Assembly (NCBI GenBank): GCA_002477565.1
Contig: DLQL01000018.1
Span: 1 to 22,786 of the forward strand
Reading direction: 5' to 3'
From: Flavobacteriaceae bacterium UBA7433
Lineage (GTDB): Bacteria > Bacteroidota > Bacteroidia > Flavobacteriales > Flavobacteriaceae
DNA: 22,786 nt
Positions 1 to 7,953 of the stretch are shown one piece after another. The notes below the pieces were generated by a model, which did no database searches, had not been told where the DNA came from, and saw nothing but the letters and a program-made list of their open reading frames with translations. Every line of letters begins with the position of its first letter. Positions within the stretch are counted from its first letter, which is position 1. Position numbers and translations under genes: made by a program.

Positions 1-257
1 TTCAGTTGGAAAATCAATCTGATATTTTAAGAGGGCAGACTTTCGTGGTGTCTGGTGTTTTTCATTCCTTGAGTCGAAACGAGCTCAAAAAGACAATTGA
101 AGACAATGGAGGAAAAGTGTCGAGTTCCATTTCTAAAAAGACTAGTTTTGTGATTGCAGGGGACCAAATGGGTCCGAGTAAATTGGAAAAAGCGGAAAAA
201 TTTGGAATTCCTTTGCTCTCGGAAGAAGCGTTTTTAAAACGAGTGGAAGAGGCCTAG
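1..257 (+). CDS. ligA: NAD-dependent DNA ligase, C-terminal BRCT domain (5' partial)
   Basis: This is the last ~85 codons of a gene entering from the left edge; the reading frame is already open at base 3 and ends at TAG 255-257. The visible residues form a BRCT domain: LRGQTFVVSGVF, then the NGGKVSSSISKKTSFVIAGD core, then KLEKAEKFGIPLLSEEAF. This order and spacing match the extreme C-terminus of bacterial LigA, which seals nicks during replication and repair using NAD+. The adenylation, OB-fold, zinc and HhH domains lie outside the window and cannot be checked. Another BRCT protein is possible, but the KLxKAxxxGIPLLSEEAF ending is typical of LigA. Confidence 0.88.
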   Translation, partial: QLENQSDILRGQTFVVSGVFHSLSRNELKKTIEDNGGKVSSSISKKTSFVIAGDQMGPSKLEKAEKFGIPLLSEEAFLKRVEEA

Positions 258-260
258 GGT

Positions 261-578
261 TTATTTTACTTTTCTTTTTAATAAGTATTCTTCAATGCAT
301 TCAAAAACAAATTGTTTGAGCGATTTTTCTTCTGGAGATTTGGCATAACTGCTCGCTGGTTCTTCAACCTGATCGGGCAGCAACATGTCGCCTTCGTCAT
401 AGATGACCCAATCCATATTCAAATCGGGACAGTGCTCTTTGATCACTCGCATTTTGTCTACCCCCAAATCTTTGCCCGCTCGAAGAATTCCTTCTGACAG
501 CCCTGTCTTTAGAGAGAATTTTCTTTGACTTATCCCTTTGTACGCTAGATACTTGATTATTTTTTCTTTTGATGCCAT
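261..578 (-). CDS. Small helix-turn-helix protein, XRE/phage-repressor-like
   Basis: A 105-residue soluble protein whose first ~65 residues resemble the small HTH proteins common in Bacteroidota: KEKIIKYLAYKGISQRKFSLKTGLSEGIL is a helix-turn-helix, followed by DKMRVIKEHCPDLNMDWVIYDEGDML, the usual 'ISxxYPxLNxxWLxxGEGxML' tail. The remaining ~35 residues are acidic then basic, with no recognisable domain. The start is ATG at 578. It ends 3 bases from the ligA stop (convergent), and its 5' end faces the gene at 686 across a 107-base gap holding an inverted repeat, so it may regulate itself and that neighbour (inference). The DNA target is unknown. Confidence 0.75.
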   Translation of the reverse strand: MASKEKIIKYLAYKGISQRKFSLKTGLSEGILRAGKDLGVDKMRVIKEHCPDLNMDWVIYDEGDMLLPDQVEEPASSYAKSPEEKSLKQFVFECIEEYLLKRKVK

Positions 579-645
579 AATTCAGGTATAATTATTTGTT
601 TTTTAAAACTAATTGTCTTTACTTAGTATAGCGTTTGGGATAAAC

Positions 646-680
646 ATTTGTTACTAACCTGTTATAGAGTTGTTACAAAT
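646..680. promoter_or_regulatory. Inverted repeat between two divergent small genes (candidate operator)
   Basis: ATTTGTTAC at 646-654 and GTTACAAAT at 672-680 are inverted copies with one mismatch, separated by 17 bases. The right arm also contains the small palindrome TTGTTACAA. It ends 5 bases before the ATG at 686 and lies 67 bases upstream of the HTH gene start at 578. Its place between a putative DNA-binding protein and its divergent neighbour suggests an operator; no binding evidence exists. Confidence 0.35.
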
Positions 681-685
681 ATAGA

Positions 686-994
686 ATGTTTCTGCAATTA
701 ATGATTGCTGCTATGATAAAAAAAGAGGAAAGGATTTTGTTAAAAAGACTTCTAGGTCACAATTATACACGTGAAGTAGGTTTTTTGTTGCGGTTAAAAA
801 AAATATCCTCTCGAAGAGGAACGCGCTATTCGGCTTCTATGATTCGAAGGGTTTTTAACGGCTATGCAAAAAACACAGAAATTGAAAATGCAATTCTTCA
901 GGTGTACGCAACTCGAAAGCAGCGAATGGAGGAAAATGATGAATTGAAAAACACTATTTTGGGTTTGGGTTCTGAAGAAGAAAAAAATCCTTAG
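686..994 (+). CDS. Small basic hypothetical protein, possibly DNA-binding
   Basis: A 102-residue protein with many Lys/Arg. The core LKKISSRRGTRYSASMIRRVFNGYAKNTEIENAILQVYATRK resembles short Bacteroidota proteins that often sit beside HTH genes; the SxSMIRxVFNG segment looks like a recognition helix. ATG codons at 686, 701 and 713 are all possible starts; the one at 713 (MIKKEERI) gives a more typical basic N-terminus. The gene is divergent from the HTH gene at 578 and its stop overlaps the convergent PAP2 gene by 4 bases (991-994). No enzyme motif, signal peptide or membrane segment is visible. The function is not known. Confidence 0.6.
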   Translation: MFLQLMIAAMIKKEERILLKRLLGHNYTREVGFLLRLKKISSRRGTRYSASMIRRVFNGYAKNTEIENAILQVYATRKQRMEENDELKNTILGLGSEEEKNP

Positions 995-1935
995 AAATTT
1001 CCAATCAGTTGCAGTCCAACCATCGATTGAGAGAGTTGAGGAATTACTCTTTTTTGAATTTTACGCTTTTTAAAGGCGAACTGATCCAGTTGGTTTTGTT
1101 TTTTAGCACGGTGTTTCCGACTGTTGATGACGACGGACCTTCCAATAACGGTTCCGAGGATGCCTCCAAATACCATGTCCGATACCCAGTGTTGGTGGCC
1201 TTCAAATTTTGACATAAAGACTGCAGTTATAAACGTGTAAGGAATCCAATAGTTGTCAAATTCCATCTGCATTACTTTGGCAAATGCAAAAAAAGCAGTG
1301 GCATGAAGCGACGGAAATGCAGTTCCAGGTCCTCCAGGACCTGCACTGATGGGGCGAAAATTACCGAAATCCCAATTGTTTCTGGTCTTTCCATTACTTT
1401 CAAAATTGCGGTCACTGAGTTTTGCTTGCGGGCGTTCTCTGGCAAATACAGATTTTAGGAGCAATTGTGAGATGACAAAAGAATAACCAAGTGATTTGAA
1501 GGCATTGGTCGCGGCAATTTGTCCTTTTTCACTGTTTAAAATTAGAGAGCCGGCGTACAAACTTGCAATTGAGGCAGTAATGTACAAGTCCTCTCCATTA
1601 AACCACTGAAAATCGCTGTTGAATATTTTGTAATTGGGGAGCCTGTATACGACATTTGCCTCAATGTGATCTTGCATAAATTGGGTGGTGTATTTGTCAA
1701 CAGCGATTAAGCCGAGCATTCCTCCAGCATAAGTAGCTGTTCTTTTCCAGTTATCAGAAAAGGCCTTTCCCATTTCTTTGAAGTCTCCTGGAATGGTAAG
1801 AATGTTGTTTTTAATGACTTGCGTGGCAACTTGAAAACGATTCGCTTTTTTTGAATTTTGAAGGTATTGGCTGTCTTGTTGAGCAAAACTTTGAAGGCAG
1901 AAAAACAACGCCAAAAGTGTGGGGATTTTTTTCAT
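991..1935 (-). CDS. PAP2-superfamily phosphatase, exported
   Basis: A 314-residue protein with a signal peptide (MKKIPTLLALFFCLQSFAQ, likely cut near residue 19). The three PAP2/acid-phosphatase motifs are present in order: KxxxxxxRP at 161-169 (KSVFARERP), PSLH at 208-211, and SKFEGHQHWVSD at 242-253 with the catalytic His at 249 and Asp at 253. The third motif has Lys243 where the family normally has Arg. The family removes phosphate from lipid phosphates, undecaprenyl diphosphate or small phosphate esters; the substrate cannot be read here. Hydrophobic stretches around 65-80, 115-135, 205-225 and 230-265 suggest membrane association. The gene is convergent with, and overlaps by 4 bases, the small gene ending at 994. 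Confidence 0.85.
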   Translation of the reverse strand: MKKIPTLLALFFCLQSFAQQDSQYLQNSKKANRFQVATQVIKNNILTIPGDFKEMGKAFSDNWKRTATYAGGMLGLIAVDKYTTQFMQDHIEANVVYRLPNYKIFNSDFQWFNGEDLYITASIASLYAGSLILNSEKGQIAATNAFKSLGYSFVISQLLLKSVFARERPQAKLSDRNFESNGKTRNNWDFGNFRPISAGPGGPGTAFPSLHATAFFAFAKVMQMEFDNYWIPYTFITAVFMSKFEGHQHWVSDMVFGGILGTVIGRSVVINSRKHRAKKQNQLDQFAFKKRKIQKRVIPQLSQSMVGLQLIGNF

Positions 1936-2277
1936 GTAGTAAGGGGGTTATCCGAGGCTAATATAAGAAAAGGAAGTTTGTTTTTTTGAAAAAAAATAGT
2001 TTCATCAAATTTTCACGATCAATAGGAAGCTGTACTTTTCTATGAAATGATCCGTTAGGGTGCGTTTGTCCATGAACTATTCTGTATTTAAATTTTATTT
2101 AGAGGGTTTTAAAATGTATAGACTTTATTAGAGACATTGTACCTCCCATAGTGATGGCTTGATACATGCTATTTTGATTGTTGAGAGTTCTTATTATTGA
2201 CTTCCAATTTCATTTCAATGGATCAATCTGGTACGAACTAGTATGTTTATTGTTTTTTTTTTTTCTATATTTACTTT
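1936..2277. other. Intergenic region between divergent PAP2 and GntR genes
   Basis: About 340 AT-rich bases without a convincing gene. It must hold the promoters of both flanking genes. The only structured element found is the imperfect palindrome at 2228-2241, treated separately. A weak Bacteroidota-like promoter for the regulator may be TTG 2250-2252 with TATATTTA 2266-2273, but that would place the transcript start on or beside the ATG at 2278, so it is doubtful. No clear TAnnTTTG was found for the PAP2 gene. Confidence 0.5.
2228..2241. promoter_or_regulatory. Candidate operator of the galactose regulator
   Basis: CTGGTACGAACTAG is an imperfect palindrome: 10 of 14 positions agree with its own reverse complement. 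It lies 36 bases before the start of the GntR-type regulator that heads the gal cluster. GntR-family dimers bind short palindromes of this size, so autoregulation is plausible. The assignment rests only on symmetry and position. Confidence 0.35.
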
Positions 2278-3276
2278 ATGGATATTGTTTCAATAATAAA
2301 AAAATCTGGAGTACCTAGGTACAAACAAATCATCGCTTCTGTTGAAGAAGCAATTGTAAATGGATCCCTTAGAAAAGGAGACAAGTTGCCTTCACTGAAT
2401 AGTATAAAAGACAAACACGAGGTCTCAAGAGATACCGTTTTTACTGCATTTAACGAATTGAGATGTAGAGGGGTCATTGAATCAATAGCAGGGAAAGGGT
2501 TTTATGTTGCGAGTGAAGATATTTTGTTAAATCAAAAAATATTTTTGTTGTTTGATGAATTCAATTCGTTCAAAGAAGATTTATACAATTCCTTTATTAA
2601 TAATCTTGGAGATGGTATTCAGGTCGATATTTTCTTTCATCATTTTAATGAGAAGGTGTTTAGTAGATTGATTTATGACAACATTGGGGATTACAGTTGT
2701 TATGTAATTATGCCTGCAAATTTACCTCATACCCATCAAGTTGTCGAAAAGCTTCCAAAAGACAAAGTTTATATTTTAGACCAGATGCATAAGGAGCTAG
2801 CCCAGTATCCTGCCATTTATCAAAATTTCCAAAATGATATTATTGAGGGGCTTAACAATGCGCTGTATGCAATTAAAAAGTATGAAAAAATCGTTCTTCT
2901 GTTTGATAAAAATAAGCAGCCACAAGGGTTGCTTGAAGGATTTAATTTTTTTTGTAAAAAGAACAATCTTGGAAATGAAATAATTGATTCTTTGGATCAT
3001 AGAAAACCAATAGCTGGAGAAATTTTTGTTATTCCTGAAGACAGGGGTCTCATTATAATCATTAAAAAAATAAAAGAAGAAGGTTTGCTATTGTCTGAGG
3101 ATATCGGAATTATATCCTACAATGACACCTTGCTAAAAGAGATTGTTGAAGGAGGGATTACCACCATTTCAACCGATTTCAAAGAAATGGGAAAACGATT
3201 GGCTCAAATGATAATGAACAAAGAGAATGTGAAGATTGAAAACCCTGCGAATCTTATGATTAGAAAATCACTTTAA
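2278..3276 (+). CDS. GntR-family transcriptional regulator with LacI-type sensor domain
   Basis: A 332-residue protein. Residues ~12-80 are a GntR winged helix (RYKQIIASVEEAIVNGSLRKGDKLPS, then SRDTVFTAFNELRCRGVIESIAGKGFYV). Residues ~85-332 resemble a periplasmic-binding-protein/LacI sugar-sensing fold (QKIFLLFDEFNSFKEDLY near its start; EDIGIISYNDTLLKEIVEGGITTISTDFKEMGKRLA near its end). This architecture is common in Bacteroidota, where such genes control adjacent sugar genes. It lies 59 bases upstream of galK on the same strand, so galactose or a derivative is the likely inducer (inference). The ATG at 2278 fits, because the short segment before PRYKQI is usual for the family. Confidence 0.88.
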   Translation: MDIVSIIKKSGVPRYKQIIASVEEAIVNGSLRKGDKLPSLNSIKDKHEVSRDTVFTAFNELRCRGVIESIAGKGFYVASEDILLNQKIFLLFDEFNSFKEDLYNSFINNLGDGIQVDIFFHHFNEKVFSRLIYDNIGDYSCYVIMPANLPHTHQVVEKLPKDKVYILDQMHKELAQYPAIYQNFQNDIIEGLNNALYAIKKYEKIVLLFDKNKQPQGLLEGFNFFCKKNNLGNEIIDSLDHRKPIAGEIFVIPEDRGLIIIIKKIKEEGLLLSEDIGIISYNDTLLKEIVEGGITTISTDFKEMGKRLAQMIMNKENVKIENPANLMIRKSL

Positions 3277-3335
3277 GATATCGTCAGATAAGTATTGTGG
3301 ATTTTTTCAAAGAAATCATTAAAAACAGTTAAGCG

Positions 3336-4481
3336 ATGTTAGACAACAAAACATTTTTTAGTGAAGTAGTAATTGAATCTCCTGGCAGAATAAATCTGAT
3401 AGGAGAGCATATTGATTACAACGGAGGTTTTGTGTTGCCCGCTGCGATAGACAAAAAAATTACGTTGAGTTTTAGGAAAAACAACAGCAACACGTGTGAG
3501 GTGCTTTCGAGTAATTTTAAAAGCAGTTTTAAAGTTGATTTAAACAATTTAGTTCGAAGTGATGTGGAATGGCAAAATTTTGTATTGGGTGTGCTGTTCC
3601 ATATAAACGTATTAAAACCAGCTTCTGTCAAAGGTTTTGATTGTGTTATTGAGAGCAATCTGCCATTGGGTTCAGGTATTAGTTCTTCAGCAGCATTGGA
3701 ATGTGGCATTGCCGAGGGTGTAAATGAGTTATTTGATATTGGTCTTACAGCTTGTGAGATTATAAAATTATCACGAGATGCAGAACACACTTTTGTTGGT
3801 ACAAAATGTGGGATTATGGATCAGTTTGCAGTGGTAAAAGGGAAAAAAGATCATTTGATTCTTTTAAACTGCGAAACTTTGGATTATGAATTGATAAAAG
3901 CAGATTTTGAGCCTTATGTAGTTGTATTGCTTAATTCCAATGTGTCACATAGCCTAGCAAGTAGTGAATACAATGTTAGAAGAGATGAATGTGACACGGC
4001 ACTTGTTGCGATCAAGAAAAAGCATCCTAACTATCATTTTCTAACAGAAATTCCCATAAAGATCGTGGAGGAATTTAAAAATGTTCTACCAGTTAAAATA
4101 TACAATAGAGCATTGTATGTTACTCAGGAAAACAAGAGAACTTTAAAGGCTGCTAACTGTTTGAAAAAAAAGGACTTAAAAGGTTTTGGTGAGTGTTTGT
4201 ACAAATCCCATCATGGACTACAGCATTTGTATGAAGTAAGTTGCAAAGAGCTTGATTTTTTAGTAGCACAAACGAAAGCTTTAGATTTTGTAGTTGGTTC
4301 AAGAATGATGGGAGGGGGTTTTGGTGGCTGTACCATCAATATTGTTCATAAAGATAAAGTTGGTGAATTCATCGAAACTGTATCAGCTGCTTATGAAGAA
4401 AAGCATGCCATAAAGTTGTCATCAATTATAACAACCATTAGTGATGGGGTTAAAAAAATAGAATATGGAGTCAGTAATTAA
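3336..4481 (+). CDS. galK: Galactokinase
   Basis: A 381-residue GHMP-family kinase that phosphorylates galactose at C1 with ATP, the first committed Leloir step. The galactokinase signature GRINLIGEHIDYNGG is at residues 17-31, the ATP-binding LPLGSGISSSAALE at 109-122, the probable catalytic Asp162 in GIMDQF, and the third GHMP motif GSRMMGGGFGGCT at 321-333. The length matches bacterial GalK (about 380). It follows the regulator by 59 bases and overlaps galT by 17 bases (4465-4481), indicating a shared transcript and probable translational coupling. Nothing is missing from the active site as far as can be seen. Confidence 0.96.
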   Translation: MLDNKTFFSEVVIESPGRINLIGEHIDYNGGFVLPAAIDKKITLSFRKNNSNTCEVLSSNFKSSFKVDLNNLVRSDVEWQNFVLGVLFHINVLKPASVKGFDCVIESNLPLGSGISSSAALECGIAEGVNELFDIGLTACEIIKLSRDAEHTFVGTKCGIMDQFAVVKGKKDHLILLNCETLDYELIKADFEPYVVVLLNSNVSHSLASSEYNVRRDECDTALVAIKKKHPNYHFLTEIPIKIVEEFKNVLPVKIYNRALYVTQENKRTLKAANCLKKKDLKGFGECLYKSHHGLQHLYEVSCKELDFLVAQTKALDFVVGSRMMGGGFGGCTINIVHKDKVGEFIETVSAAYEEKHAIKLSSIITTISDGVKKIEYGVSN

Positions 4482-5502
4482 CACACAGCCACACAGACGG
4501 TACAACATTTTAACAGACGAATGGGTGTTGGTCTCTCCACATAGAACAAAGCGTCCATGGCAAGGAAAAACAGACAAAACAATCCCTATTAAAAAAGCGA
4601 ACTATGATGCAGGATGTTATTTGTGTCCCACAAATAAAAGAGCCAGTGGAGACATCAATCCAGATTATTCAGGAACCTATAGTTTTAAAAATGATTTTTC
4701 CGCATTATTAGAAGATACAGAAGAAAATACTTTTAGTAGCGGGTTGTTGAAAGCTTCAACTGAAGCGGGATTGTGTAAAGTGATCTGTTTTTCTCCCAAT
4801 CATTCCTTGACATTGCCATTAATGTCTGCTTCAGAAATACACGACATCATTAACTTGTGGAAAAAAGAATATGCAGAACTGGGGGGCAATCCAATGATAA
4901 ATCACGTTCAAATATTTGAAAACAAAGGTGGCATAATGGGGTGTAGTAATCCACATCCACACGGTCAAATATGGGCACAGCGATCTATTCCAGAAGTAGT
5001 GTTGAAAAAACAGCTACAACAAAAAAAATATTGGGATGTCAATAAAAAAAGTTTACTCCAAGCTTATGTTGCTCAAGAAATAGCAGCAGATGAAAGAATC
5101 ATTTTAAAAAATGATCATTTTGTAGCACTGGTTCCATATTGGGCAGTATGGCCATATGAAACGATGATTGTGCCTATTGATCAGCACCATCATATTGGAC
5201 AATTGAACAGTGAAGAGCAGCAAGCGTTTGCTGAAATGATTAAGGATTTAACGACAAAATACGATAATTTGTTTGAGACTTCTTTTCCGTATTCTTCTGG
5301 GATACATCAAAGTCCAACAGATTTTGAGCATCCAGAATGGCATTTCCATATGTCTTTTTATCCTCCTCTTTTGCGTTCGGCAGAAGTAAAAAAATTCATG
5401 GTTGGTTACGAGATGTTTGCCAATCCGCAAAGGGATATTACTGCCGAACAAGCTGCTGTTGCTTTGAAAAATTTAAGTACAACACATTACACAAAAAAAT
5501 AA
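4465..5502 (+). CDS. galT: UDP-glucose--hexose-1-phosphate uridylyltransferase
   Basis: A 345-residue HIT-superfamily enzyme that exchanges UMP between UDP-glucose and galactose-1-phosphate. The nucleotidylated active site HPH is at residues 164-166 in SNPHPHGQIWA, and a zinc-site pair CYLC is at 51-54. The C-terminal EWHFHMSFYPPLLRSA segment is also typical. Length and residue numbering are close to E. coli GalT. The ATG at 4465 lies inside the galK end, overlapping by 17 bases in another frame. Its stop is 15 bases before the symporter start. It completes the GalK-GalT half of the Leloir pathway. Confidence 0.96.
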   Translation: MESVINTQPHRRYNILTDEWVLVSPHRTKRPWQGKTDKTIPIKKANYDAGCYLCPTNKRASGDINPDYSGTYSFKNDFSALLEDTEENTFSSGLLKASTEAGLCKVICFSPNHSLTLPLMSASEIHDIINLWKKEYAELGGNPMINHVQIFENKGGIMGCSNPHPHGQIWAQRSIPEVVLKKQLQQKKYWDVNKKSLLQAYVAQEIAADERIILKNDHFVALVPYWAVWPYETMIVPIDQHHHIGQLNSEEQQAFAEMIKDLTTKYDNLFETSFPYSSGIHQSPTDFEHPEWHFHMSFYPPLLRSAEVKKFMVGYEMFANPQRDITAEQAAVALKNLSTTHYTKK

Positions 5503-5517
5503 GAACGAACCAAAACA

Positions 5518-7176
5518 ATGCTCATGACCGGAAATTTTCAATTTTTAGATTATTTGATATTTATATGTTACGCTGTTTTGATTCTTGGAGTAGGCTTATG
5601 GGTGTCAAGAGATAAAAAAGGCCATCAAAAGAATGCAGAAGATTATTTTCTTGCAAGTAAATCCTTGCCTTGGTGGGCAATTGGGGCTTCCCTGATTGCA
5701 GCAAATATTTCTGCTGAACAGTTTATTGGCATGTCCGGATCTGGATTTGCATTGGGGTTGGCGATTGCATCTTACGAGTGGATGGCAGCCTTGACATTGA
5801 TAATTGTTGGTAAATATTTTCTGCCAATTTTTATTGAAAAGGGACTGTATACCATTCCGGAATTTGTTGAAAAACGATTTTCTACCAATTTAAAAACAAT
5901 ACTTGCAGTGTTTTGGATAGGGCTCTATGTTTTTGTAAACCTTGCTTCCGTTCTTTATTTAGGTTCTCTCGCTTTAGAAACAATCATGGGGATTCCTGTG
6001 GTTTATGGAGTTGTAGGGTTGTCACTTTTTGCAGCAGCTTATTCTTTGTACGGGGGGCTTTCTGCAGTTGCGTGGACAGATGTAATACAAGTAGTGTTTT
6101 TGGTTTTAGGAGGAGTAGTGACTACTTATTTGGTCTTGAATACGGTGTCAGGAGGAGAAGGTGTGATGGCAGGATTCAAAGCAATTTACCAAACAGCTCC
6201 AGATAGGTTTTCCATGATATTGGATGCATCAAATCCAGAATTTAAAAACTTACCGGGAATAGGTGTTTTAGTCGGGGGTCTTTGGGTTGCTAACTTGTAT
6301 TATTGGGGTTTTAATCAGTATATTATCCAAAGGACTTTAGCAGCTAAATCCTTAAAAGAATCTCAAAAGGGAATTCTATTTGCTGCATTTCTAAAGCTTT
6401 TCATTCCTCTTATTGTCGTTGTTCCTGGCATAGCAGCTTACACGATTGTAAACAACCCAGAATTGTTGTCAACTTTGGGTGAAATAGGACAACAAAATAT
6501 ACCATCAGTGGGCCAGTCAGACAAAGCTTATCCTTGGTTGCTTCAATTGCTGCCTGTTGGATTAAAGGGTCTTGCGTTTGCTGCATTAACCGCGGCAATA
6601 GTATCCTCTTTGGCATCTATGTTGAATTCTACGGCAACAATCTTCACTATGGATATTTACAAGGAATATTTTGACAAGGATGCAGGGGATAAGAAAACGG
6701 TAAATGTTGGTCGAATTTCCGCTGCAATTGCTCTGGTAATAGCATCAATTACCGCCCCATTGCTTGGAGGGATTGATCAAGCATTTCAGTTTATTCAAGA
6801 ATATACAGGTGTTGTAAGTCCTGGTATTTTAGCGATATTCTTGTTAGGCCTTTTCTGGAAAAAAGCCACAAACAAAGCTGCGATTATTGGAGCTTTGACT
6901 TCAATCCCGATAGCTATGTATTTTAAGGTAGCTCCAAAAGGATGGTCGAATCGTTTGTTTTTTGTGGATTTACCATGGATGGATCAAATGGGGTATACTG
7001 CAATTTTAACAATGGTAATAATTGCAATTGTAAGTTTGATTCAACACAAAGGGAAAGATGATGAAAAAGGAATTTTAATTTCAAAAAAATCATTCAAAAC
7101 AAGTCCATTGTTCAATATTGGATCTTTTGCAATAATGATCATTTTAACAGCCATTTACGCTGTTTTTTGGAAATAA
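5518..7176 (+). CDS. SGLT-type sodium/sugar symporter, probably for galactose
   Basis: A 552-residue inner-membrane protein of the solute:sodium symporter family, with roughly 13-14 hydrophobic segments. Family landmarks include the N-terminal DYFLASKSLPWWAIGASLIAANISAEQFIGMSG region, the GGLSAVAWTDVIQ segment and the NQYIIQRTLAAKS loop, all typical of vSGLT-like sugar transporters. It lies 15 bases after galT, so it is the third structural gene of the gal operon and would bring galactose in with Na+. Other sugars cannot be excluded from sequence. ATG codons at 5518 and 5524 are both possible starts. A hairpin follows the stop at 7181. Confidence 0.92.
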   Translation: MLMTGNFQFLDYLIFICYAVLILGVGLWVSRDKKGHQKNAEDYFLASKSLPWWAIGASLIAANISAEQFIGMSGSGFALGLAIASYEWMAALTLIIVGKYFLPIFIEKGLYTIPEFVEKRFSTNLKTILAVFWIGLYVFVNLASVLYLGSLALETIMGIPVVYGVVGLSLFAAAYSLYGGLSAVAWTDVIQVVFLVLGGVVTTYLVLNTVSGGEGVMAGFKAIYQTAPDRFSMILDASNPEFKNLPGIGVLVGGLWVANLYYWGFNQYIIQRTLAAKSLKESQKGILFAAFLKLFIPLIVVVPGIAAYTIVNNPELLSTLGEIGQQNIPSVGQSDKAYPWLLQLLPVGLKGLAFAALTAAIVSSLASMLNSTATIFTMDIYKEYFDKDAGDKKTVNVGRISAAIALVIASITAPLLGGIDQAFQFIQEYTGVVSPGILAIFLLGLFWKKATNKAAIIGALTSIPIAMYFKVAPKGWSNRLFFVDLPWMDQMGYTAILTMVIIAIVSLIQHKGKDDEKGILISKKSFKTSPLFNIGSFAIMIILTAIYAVFWK

Positions 7177-7180
7177 TTAA

Positions 7181-7203
7181 TGATTGACACTTTGTCTCAA
7201 TCA
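7181..7203 (+). terminator. Stem-loop after the gal operon (possible terminator)
   Basis: TGATTGA 7181-7187 pairs perfectly with TCAATCA 7197-7203 across a 9-base loop, starting 4 bases after the symporter stop. It is followed by an A-run and not a T-run, so it is not a classical intrinsic terminator for the plus strand. It may instead stabilise the mRNA 3' end. Confidence 0.3.
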
Positions 7204-7246
7204 AAAACCCCAACCCTGACACCCAAGAAGGACCATCAATCAAAAA
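7197..7246. repeat. 11-bp direct repeat flanking a gene-decay breakpoint
   Basis: TCAATCAAAAA occurs at 7197-7207 and again at 7236-7246, 39 bases apart. The second copy coincides with the point where the minus-strand MFS fragment stops resembling a transporter. This suggests a rearrangement or deletion at short homology (inference). Confidence 0.5.
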
Positions 7247-7542
7247 TAATCTGAAACAATTCCAGCGATTATAGTTTCTAAAAACACCACTAAACTCAAT
7301 CTACAGACATAAAACAAACTGTATAACCCAATCGTTGCAGAAATAAAGACTCGCCATCTAGGGCGTTTGTAATTAGGTGCAATATTTTCGTTATCAGGTA
7401 CTTGTTTCTTTAGAAATTTGTTTTTTTTATCATGGTTTTGTGTTTTCAGTTGAGTTTGAAAAGAAATAATTCTACGTATTCTCATTTGTTTAGGTGTTGC
7501 AAAAGAAAGCCTCAGTTTTACTGCGCTTTTCTCTAGGGTCAA
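7240..7542 (-). pseudogene. N-terminal remnant of an MFS (OPA/GlpT-like) transporter
   Basis: The translated stretch ends with APNYKRPRWRVFISATIGLYSLFYVCRLSLVVF and then IIAGIVSD before a TGA at 7240. Residues of this kind form the cytoplasmic N-terminus and first membrane helix of OPA-type major facilitator transporters (organophosphate:phosphate antiporter family), which are ~420-450 residues with 12 helices. Only helix 1 is left. The following ~13 codons, up to the symporter end, show no transporter homology. The residues before about NHDKKNKF are probably not native; an ATG in another frame nearby would fit if one A had been lost from a poly-A run. The substrate is unknown. The family call rests on a short segment. 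Confidence 0.5.
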
Positions 7543-7665
7543 ATAACGAATTAAAATTACCGTGTAAGGAGTATTTTTGCACGAAAGAAGCCTTTCCTGC
7601 TGAATGCCTATACGGTGTTTATTACCTTAAATAGACTTGCTAATTTCACTTTGAATTTGATAAAA

Positions 7666-7953
7666 CTAATTCTTGATAATTTTTTTAAGTATTGGAGAAG
7701 TTGTTTCAAAATTAATTTTAAGAACATAGAGTCCCTTTGGAAGTGAAGAAACGTCCATTTTAGAATTGTTGAGGATGATGTTTTCCACGATACTCCCTGT
7801 AACATCAAACAACAGCAGGTTCCTTATATTACTTTGCTCAGATCTAACATACAATTCTCCTTTAGAGGGAATAGGATAGAGATGGATTCCGTTTAATACT
7901 TCTACATTTTCTATACTTAAGGGGGCACCATTATTTGTGTATAGTTCTGCCAA
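7666..7953 (-). pseudogene. Detached T9SS type A sorting domain (3' part of the VCBS-repeat gene)
   Basis: These ~95 codons are in the same frame as the VCBS-repeat gene at 7954-9102 and separated from it only by TGA 7954-7956. The first residues (LAELYTNNGAP) finish the last VCBS repeat. The rest (NGIHLYPIPSKGELYVRS, then LLLFDVTGSIVENIILN, MDVSSLPKGLYVLKINF, ILKKIIKN) is a T9SS type A C-terminal sorting domain, which normally directs proteins through the outer membrane. It has no likely start of its own; the TTG at the upstream end is simply the codon after the stop. A reading error at one base would restore one gene of about 478 codons. Confidence 0.8.
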
